From: Actinomycetes bacterium
GTDB lineage: Bacteria; Actinomycetota; Actinomycetes; Mycobacteriales; Mycobacteriaceae
Length of the DNA stretch: 16,336 bases
NCBI GenBank assembly: GCA_023460175.1
Contig: JAEWRC010000242.1
Coordinates: 1 to 16,336 of the forward strand
Direction: 5' to 3'
Both the position numbers and the translations under genes were made by a program. The notes under the pieces were generated by a model. It did no database searches, was not told the origin of the DNA, and saw only the letters and a list, made by a program, of their open reading frames with translations. This document shows, piece by piece, positions 11,887-16,336 of this stretch. Position 1 is the stretch's first letter. Each line of letters starts with the position of its first letter.

Positions 11887-13743
11887 CTACACCTCGATCG
11901 GGACGTGCTTCTCGGCGCACGCATCGCGAACCGCGGCCATCACGTCCTGGGTCCGGATGGTCTCGAGGTCGGCGACGGTAACCGAACCCTTGTCGCTGCG
12001 ATGCTGAGCGGCGACCCGCGAATCCCGCAGGCGCTCAGCGCGCTCCACCACGTTGCGGGCGAACCGGCCGTTCTGCATGACGTCGACACCGTGGCTGCCG
12101 TCCGGGGCCAAGTAGGCCCGCAGGGCCCGGCAGGCAGCGGTCAGCGCCTCGCGCGCGGCGGGTTCGATCACCGTCGCGCGCGGCTGTCCGTAGCGCACGG
12201 CGATCTCCACCAACTCGTCGGGGCTGTAGGACTCGAACCGTAGCTTGCGGTTGAAGCGGCCCGCCAAACCGGGGTTCACGGTGAGGAACTCGTCGACCTC
12301 GCGCTCGTAACCGGCGCCGATGAAGCAGAAGTCGAAGCGATGCACCTCCAGGGCCACCAGCAACTGGTTGACCGCCTCCATGCCGATCATGTCCGGACGA
12401 CCGTCGTGGTGACGCTCTACCAGGCTGTAGAACTCGTCCATGAACAGGATCCGGCCCAGCGAACGATCAATGAGCTCATTGGTTTTCGGACCCGAGGAGC
12501 CGATGTGTTCACCGCAGAAGTCGGCGCGCTTGACCTCGATGATCTCGGGATGTCGCACGATGCCCAGGCCCGCGTAGATCTTGCCCAGCGCCTCGGCGGT
12601 GGTGGTCTTGCCGGTACCGGGCGGGCCGACGAGCAGCATGTGGTTGGTCTGGTTGGTGACCGGCAGCCCGTGGGCCAATCGCAATGCGCGCACTTCGATC
12701 TGGTCCTCCAGCTCGGCCACTGCCCGCTTGACGTCGGCCAGTCCCACCTGCTTGTCGAGGAGCGCTCGCCCCTCGTCGAGCAGTTCGGTGCGACGTTCGG
12801 CGTTCTCCTCGTCCTGGCGGTCCTCCAGCGTCTGCTCGGTGCTGACGTCCCAACGGTTGGTCCGGCTGTTGATGGTCGCCTCGTCGGTCACCACCAACCG
12901 CAGGTTCGGGTCGGCCAGCGCCTCCTGTGCGCATGTGATCAGGGCGCCGTTGATCGTCGCCTTCGACAGCGCGACCTGGGCCTTGTCCTCCTCACCGAGC
13001 TGCCGGTGCGCCATCCCCCTGATATAGGCGAGATCGGCGGCGATCAGCGGGAACTCCGCCGGATCGATCGCCGCGACGATGGCGTCGCTGAGGTCCCGAC
13101 GACGCGCCTCACCGCTGTGCTCGTGCCGGGCCCGCAGCTCGATGCGCCCAGCCCAATCCAGCGCCACCCGGCCCTGACCGAGGTGCGCCGCGGCGTGCGC
13201 GGCCAAAGTATTGGTTGCCGCGGTCACCGCCGACATGATGATCGCCTGCGGTGGCAGCATCGACGCCGCCACCGAGATGACATCCGGCCAGCGTTGCGTC
13301 GCGAACATCAAGTAGGCCCGCAGGTACTGCTGCCACTGGTGGTTCTCCCAGGTATCGAGCAAGGACGAATCATCCAGTAACGCTTCAGCTTTCTCGTACT
13401 GGCCGTCGTCGACCAGGGCAGAGGCCAGGGCCAGCCCGGCGTGGGAGGATTCGGTGACGGTGATCGCCAGGTACGGGCCGGCCTTGATGTGCGCCGACAG
13501 CGTCGCACCGATCCGGTTGGTCTCCCGATGCAGGCGCGCCCCGTAGGCGTACAGCTCCTGCAGCGTCGACAACGCGTCGTCACCGGCCGCGATGCGGCCC
13601 AGCCAGGCGTCGGCCATGGCCGCGTCGGTGTCGGTGGCGTCCCGGAACTTCGCCTGCGCGGTGTCCGGGTCGGCGGCGAGCAGGGCCATGCCCTGGTCGA
13701 AGTGCCTGCGGGCGGCGGCGGTCATGCTGGTGCTGGTGGTCAT
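11887..13743 (-). CDS. eccA2: EccA, cytoplasmic AAA+ ATPase of type VII secretion, ESX-2 type
   Basis: This 618-residue CbxX/CfxQ-type ATPase has an N-terminal helical TPR-like domain (about 1-280), a linker, and an AAA+ domain. The AAA+ motifs are Walker A GPPGTGKT (373-380), Walker B ILFMDE (432-437), a sensor 1 segment near FIGAGYE (474-480) and the arginine-finger region PGLAGRFNRK (491-500). EccA proteins bind ESX substrates and chaperones in the cytoplasm. Length matches EccA2 of M. tuberculosis (Rv3884c, 619 aa), while EccA1 is shorter (573 aa). The frame is open upstream to 13992, but the ATG at 13743 (MTTSTSMTAAARR) follows the eccE stop by 10 bases and matches the family start. A purine-rich AGGAAAGG is 17 bases upstream, so the ribosome site is not ideal. 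It is the last gene of the mycP-eccE-eccA run. Confidence 0.92.
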   Translation of the reverse strand: MTTSTSMTAAARRHFDQGMALLAADPDTAQAKFRDATDTDAAMADAWLGRIAAGDDALSTLQELYAYGARLHRETNRIGATLSAHIKAGPYLAITVTESSHAGLALASALVDDGQYEKAEALLDDSSLLDTWENHQWQQYLRAYLMFATQRWPDVISVAASMLPPQAIIMSAVTAATNTLAAHAAAHLGQGRVALDWAGRIELRARHEHSGEARRRDLSDAIVAAIDPAEFPLIAADLAYIRGMAHRQLGEEDKAQVALSKATINGALITCAQEALADPNLRLVVTDEATINSRTNRWDVSTEQTLEDRQDEENAERRTELLDEGRALLDKQVGLADVKRAVAELEDQIEVRALRLAHGLPVTNQTNHMLLVGPPGTGKTTTAEALGKIYAGLGIVRHPEIIEVKRADFCGEHIGSSGPKTNELIDRSLGRILFMDEFYSLVERHHDGRPDMIGMEAVNQLLVALEVHRFDFCFIGAGYEREVDEFLTVNPGLAGRFNRKLRFESYSPDELVEIAVRYGQPRATVIEPAAREALTAACRALRAYLAPDGSHGVDVMQNGRFARNVVERAERLRDSRVAAQHRSDKGSVTVADLETIRTQDVMAAVRDACAEKHVPIEV

Positions 13744-13753
13744 CGGTTGCGGA

Positions 13754-15292
13754 TCAGCGCCTTTCCTCGACGAGTTCGCGCTCGTCGAACATGCTGGTGG
13801 GCTCGGCGGAGACGTAGCGGTTCTCGGCGCGGAACAGCTCCACCTCGACAATGCGGACCCAGCCCGCCGCGCGGACCTCGACCGTCGCGGGTCCGATCTG
13901 GGTGATGGTGACATCGGGTGTGCCGCGGGCCGGCTCGCCGGGGCGTCCGATCGAGATGAGCGTATTGGGCCGCGGCGCCGGGGCCAGTACACCGTCGGTG
14001 ACGCTCACGGTGGTCCCCGCGGCCGGGCGGGTCCCCTCGGTGACCGCGATGTCCGGCATCCGCACCGTGGCCCACCGCTGCGGGTCCCGGGTGTGAATGG
14101 TGATCCGGTCGCCGGCTCCCGCGGTGCGCACCACCAGCCGCTTGGCGACGACGTCGTCGGCGGCGATGTGCACGCGGCTGAACTCGCCGGGATCGCTGAA
14201 CGGCAACATCATTCGATCACCGGCACCGACCTTGCCGATCAGCACGCCGGAGGCACCGACCGGGACCGGCAACGCGCTCGGTGCCGGGCCGCGGCGGATC
14301 CGCCGCAGCGCGGGCGTCGGACCGCACAGGCTGGCCGCCACGGCGGCGGCCTGCTCCCCGGGCAGCGTGCGCATGATGACGCTCGGCGGTGCGGTGGGTG
14401 GCTGCGCGGTTCGTACCGTCACCGTGGCCGTCGCGGTCCCGTCGGCGAACAGTGTCCAGTTCTGGATCACCCCGTCAACGCGCAATGACCAGGCCTGATC
14501 CATGGTCTCGGGCGTGATGTCCTGCGGCCGATACCAATACGTGGTCAGCCAGCCCTGGTCGCCGCGCACGGAGCGCCACTTCTGCCGTCCCGCCCCCAGC
14601 GCGGCGGCCCCGATCCGGCGTTCCATCTCGACGATGTCGGTCGCGGTGGCGACCTTGGCCCGCACCCCCCGCTCACGCAACTCGGCGCTGATCCGCTGGG
14701 CGACCGCGAGCGCGGCGGACCCGGCCGAGATCCGCCACTGCAGCGCGTCGGCATTGGGGAAGGTGGCGATCCGCGCGATCAACCAACTCTCGCGCTGTCC
14801 GGCATACGGCGGTGTGCCGATCAACGTGTCGTAGACCCGGGGGTAGTCGCCGGTGGCCCGTCGGCGGGCGCCCGCGGTCACCAGGCTCAGCGACTCGACA
14901 GTCAGCCCCAGGCTGTGCTGCAGCAGTTCCCGCAGCGCGCCCAGGTCGACGGTGTTCTCGGTAACCGCGGCCGCCGAACCGGTGAACAGCGTCGGCGTGT
15001 GGGCTTTGCCGAGGACCTGGACTGCGACGATCGCGACGTGCTCCTGGTAGCGGACCCCGCCCCCGGAGCGGTCGTTGGCGACGGTGATCGGTTCGTCGAG
15101 CTCGATCGGGTGATTCCGGCGCCGGAACAGCGCCCACCACGACCACAGCGGCAGACGCCACCATCGGATCACCGCAGCCAGAACACCCGCAAGAACGCCG
15201 ACGGCCGCGCCGAGGTAGCCACCGACGCTCCAGCCGAGCAGCCCAGCGGCGAACACCGCGGCGACGACGGCCAACCGGGTGCGCGCGCTCAT
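13754..15292 (-). CDS. eccE2: EccE, membrane component of the type VII secretion complex, ESX-2 type
   Basis: This 512-residue protein has two membrane helices at the N-terminus (about 6-24 and 26-43), followed by a tryptophan-rich junction (IRWWRLPLWSWWALFRRR) and a large soluble domain. This is the EccE plan, in which EccE sits at the edge of the EccB-C-D-E membrane complex. Length is nearer to EccE2 of M. tuberculosis (about 537 aa) than to EccE5 (about 406 aa) or EccE1 (about 462 aa). No catalytic motif is expected. The ATG at 15292 overlaps the mycP stop by four bases (ATGA), and eccA follows after 10 bases, so the three form one operon read leftwards. Confidence 0.9.
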   Translation of the reverse strand: MSARTRLAVVAAVFAAGLLGWSVGGYLGAAVGVLAGVLAAVIRWWRLPLWSWWALFRRRNHPIELDEPITVANDRSGGGVRYQEHVAIVAVQVLGKAHTPTLFTGSAAAVTENTVDLGALRELLQHSLGLTVESLSLVTAGARRRATGDYPRVYDTLIGTPPYAGQRESWLIARIATFPNADALQWRISAGSAALAVAQRISAELRERGVRAKVATATDIVEMERRIGAAALGAGRQKWRSVRGDQGWLTTYWYRPQDITPETMDQAWSLRVDGVIQNWTLFADGTATATVTVRTAQPPTAPPSVIMRTLPGEQAAAVAASLCGPTPALRRIRRGPAPSALPVPVGASGVLIGKVGAGDRMMLPFSDPGEFSRVHIAADDVVAKRLVVRTAGAGDRITIHTRDPQRWATVRMPDIAVTEGTRPAAGTTVSVTDGVLAPAPRPNTLISIGRPGEPARGTPDVTITQIGPATVEVRAAGWVRIVEVELFRAENRYVSAEPTSMFDERELVEERR

Positions 15293-16336
15293 CGCGCCCG
15301 CCTGGCGCGTGCCACCAGTGCCGCGATCACCACCGCGCCCAGCATCACGCCGCCGAAGATCAACGCGGAGTTGCGAGCCCGGTGGTCCGGCGGCTCCGGC
15401 GGCGGTGGCGGGACGACGACCCGGGTCTGCGAGCCAGGCGCCAACCGCTCACCCGGCGGAACGTCGAAGGTCAGCGCGGCCACCGGGTCCACCACGCCGT
15501 AGCCCACCTGGTTGTCGACGCCGCGGGGCGGATTGTGCGAGGTCTGGCGGATCCGGTTGATCACCTGATGGGCCGTCAGATCCGGGAACTTGGCCCGCAC
15601 CAGCGCCGCCACCCCGCTGACGTAGGCCGCGGAGAAGCTGGTCCCCCAGAATGGGGTGTTCGGCTCGCCGGGTCGACTCGGTGGATAGGCATTGACCGGG
15701 CCGCCGTTCTGCGGCGACAGGCCGATGATCCCGACACCGGGTGCGGCGGCCGAAACCCACGGTCCGGCAAGGCTCTTGGGCAGCGGGGCGCCGGAGTTGT
15801 CGACCGCGCCGACCGACAGGACGTAGTCGGAGAACCACGACGGCGACGACACCGTCTTGACCTGCCGCCAGTCCCGGGGATCGTCGGTGTTCAGCGGGTC
15901 GAACAACGGGTTCTGGGCGCAGCCCTCCTCGCCCTCGTTGCCCGCCGCGGCCACGACCACCGCGTCCTTCACGGTCGCCGCGTGCCACACGGCCGCTCCC
16001 AACGCGCGTTGGTCGAGCGGATCCGCGGACGAAACACACGACGTCACACTGATGTTGATCACCTTGGCGCCCATGTTCGCGGCATGCACGATGGCCTGGG
16101 CCAGCGACGAGATGGTGCCGGCCTTGCGCCGCGCCTCGTTGTCGCCGGGTTGCGGATCGACGAACTCATAGGCCCGCGAGGACTGTCTGATCGCGATGAT
16201 CACCGCGTGCGGGGCGACGCCGGCCACGCCGTCGGGTGCATCCGGCGGAGGCGGTGGCACCGCCGGGTTCAGCGGTGCATCGGCCAGCGCTGAGCCCGGT
16301 CCGCTGGCCGGGGCGGCCGGCGGCGGGGGCTCGGGC
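15289..16336 (-). CDS. mycP2: Mycosin, subtilisin-like serine protease of type VII secretion, ESX-2 type (N-terminus beyond window)
   Basis: The frame runs off the right edge, so only the C-terminal ~349 residues are visible; the GTG at 16260 is internal. Seen are the mycosin segment GVAPHAVIIAIRQSSRAY, the oxyanion Asn in AAAGNEG (codon 15937-15939), the catalytic Ser in WGTSFSAAYVSG (codon 15637-15639) and two Cys (SCVSS, GCAQNP) placed for a disulfide. A Pro-rich linker then leads to one C-terminal membrane helix ending in RARRAR. The Asp and His of the triad must lie outside the window. A Pro/Ala-rich stretch precedes DGVAGVAP, as expected of the long MycP2 (about 550 aa in M. tuberculosis). 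Mycosins sit in the membrane, face the periplasm and stabilise the ESX complex. The stop overlaps the eccE start. Confidence 0.92.
   Translation of the reverse strand, partial: PEPPPPAAPASGPGSALADAPLNPAVPPPPPDAPDGVAGVAPHAVIIAIRQSSRAYEFVDPQPGDNEARRKAGTISSLAQAIVHAANMGAKVINISVTSCVSSADPLDQRALGAAVWHAATVKDAVVVAAAGNEGEEGCAQNPLFDPLNTDDPRDWRQVKTVSSPSWFSDYVLSVGAVDNSGAPLPKSLAGPWVSAAAPGVGIIGLSPQNGGPVNAYPPSRPGEPNTPFWGTSFSAAYVSGVAALVRAKFPDLTAHQVINRIRQTSHNPPRGVDNQVGYGVVDPVAALTFDVPPGERLAPGSQTRVVVPPPPPEPPDHRARNSALIFGGVMLGAVVIAALVARARRAR

Noticed and set aside
13744..13992. N-terminal extension of EccA into eccE
   Set aside because: It is the shadow of the 3' end of eccE; EccA homology-like sequence begins at the ATG at 13743.
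11887..16336. Assignment of the ecc genes to ESX-5
   Set aside because: ESX-5 also has mycP-eccE-eccA in this order, but EccE5 is much shorter, about 406 aa, than the 512 aa seen. The gltBD/whiB6 neighbourhood also fits ESX-2.

Overview
The window is high-GC actinobacterial DNA, and its gene content points to the genus Mycobacterium in the broad sense. The evidence is an ESX (type VII) secretion module (mycP-eccE-eccA), a WhiB protein with the WhiB6 sequence pattern, and the neighbourhood gltB-gltD / PHP-domain protein. In M. tuberculosis the same neighbourhood lies beside the ESX-1 and ESX-2 loci. Species cannot be assigned from the sequence alone.

Left part (1-2200): the C-terminal end of a DinB-type (Y-family) DNA polymerase on the plus strand meets, tail to tail, a minus-strand pair. 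That pair is a helix-hairpin-helix plus PHP protein and a small four-helix membrane protein. A 46-residue ORF with a good ribosome site lies between the PHP gene and gltD.

Middle (2323-8371): gltB and gltD, the two subunits of NADPH-dependent glutamate synthase, lie on the minus strand with an 8-base overlap. Upstream of gltB is a stretch of about 780 bases with no convincing protein gene. It holds candidate gltB promoters and tiny upstream ORFs. Near the 3' side of whiB6 it holds a large inverted repeat (8980-9063) with 23 paired positions and a nested hairpin.

Right part (9157-16336): whiB6 (minus strand) is divergent from a two-gene plus-strand operon. The operon encodes a proline-rich ParA/MinD-like ATPase of the Rv3860/EspI type and a double-hotdog thioesterase-like protein. 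The 341-base divergent region carries repeated CCGTAGC motifs that overlap the predicted whiB6 core promoter, and a 10-bp inverted repeat built from the same motif upstream of the ATPase gene. The operon converges, 2 bases apart, on a minus-strand run mycP-eccE-eccA. Gene order, the lengths of EccA (618 aa) and EccE (512 aa) and the neighbourhood fit the distal end of ESX-2.

The most notable layout point is that the ESX-2 end sits only a few kilobases from whiB6. In M. tuberculosis the whole ESX-1 locus, including the espM-type regulator (Rv3863) divergent from whiB6, separates them. Within this window no ESX-1 gene is present in that interval. WhiB6, an iron-sulfur regulator known for control of ESX-1, is here next to a different ATPase/thioesterase pair and ESX-2.
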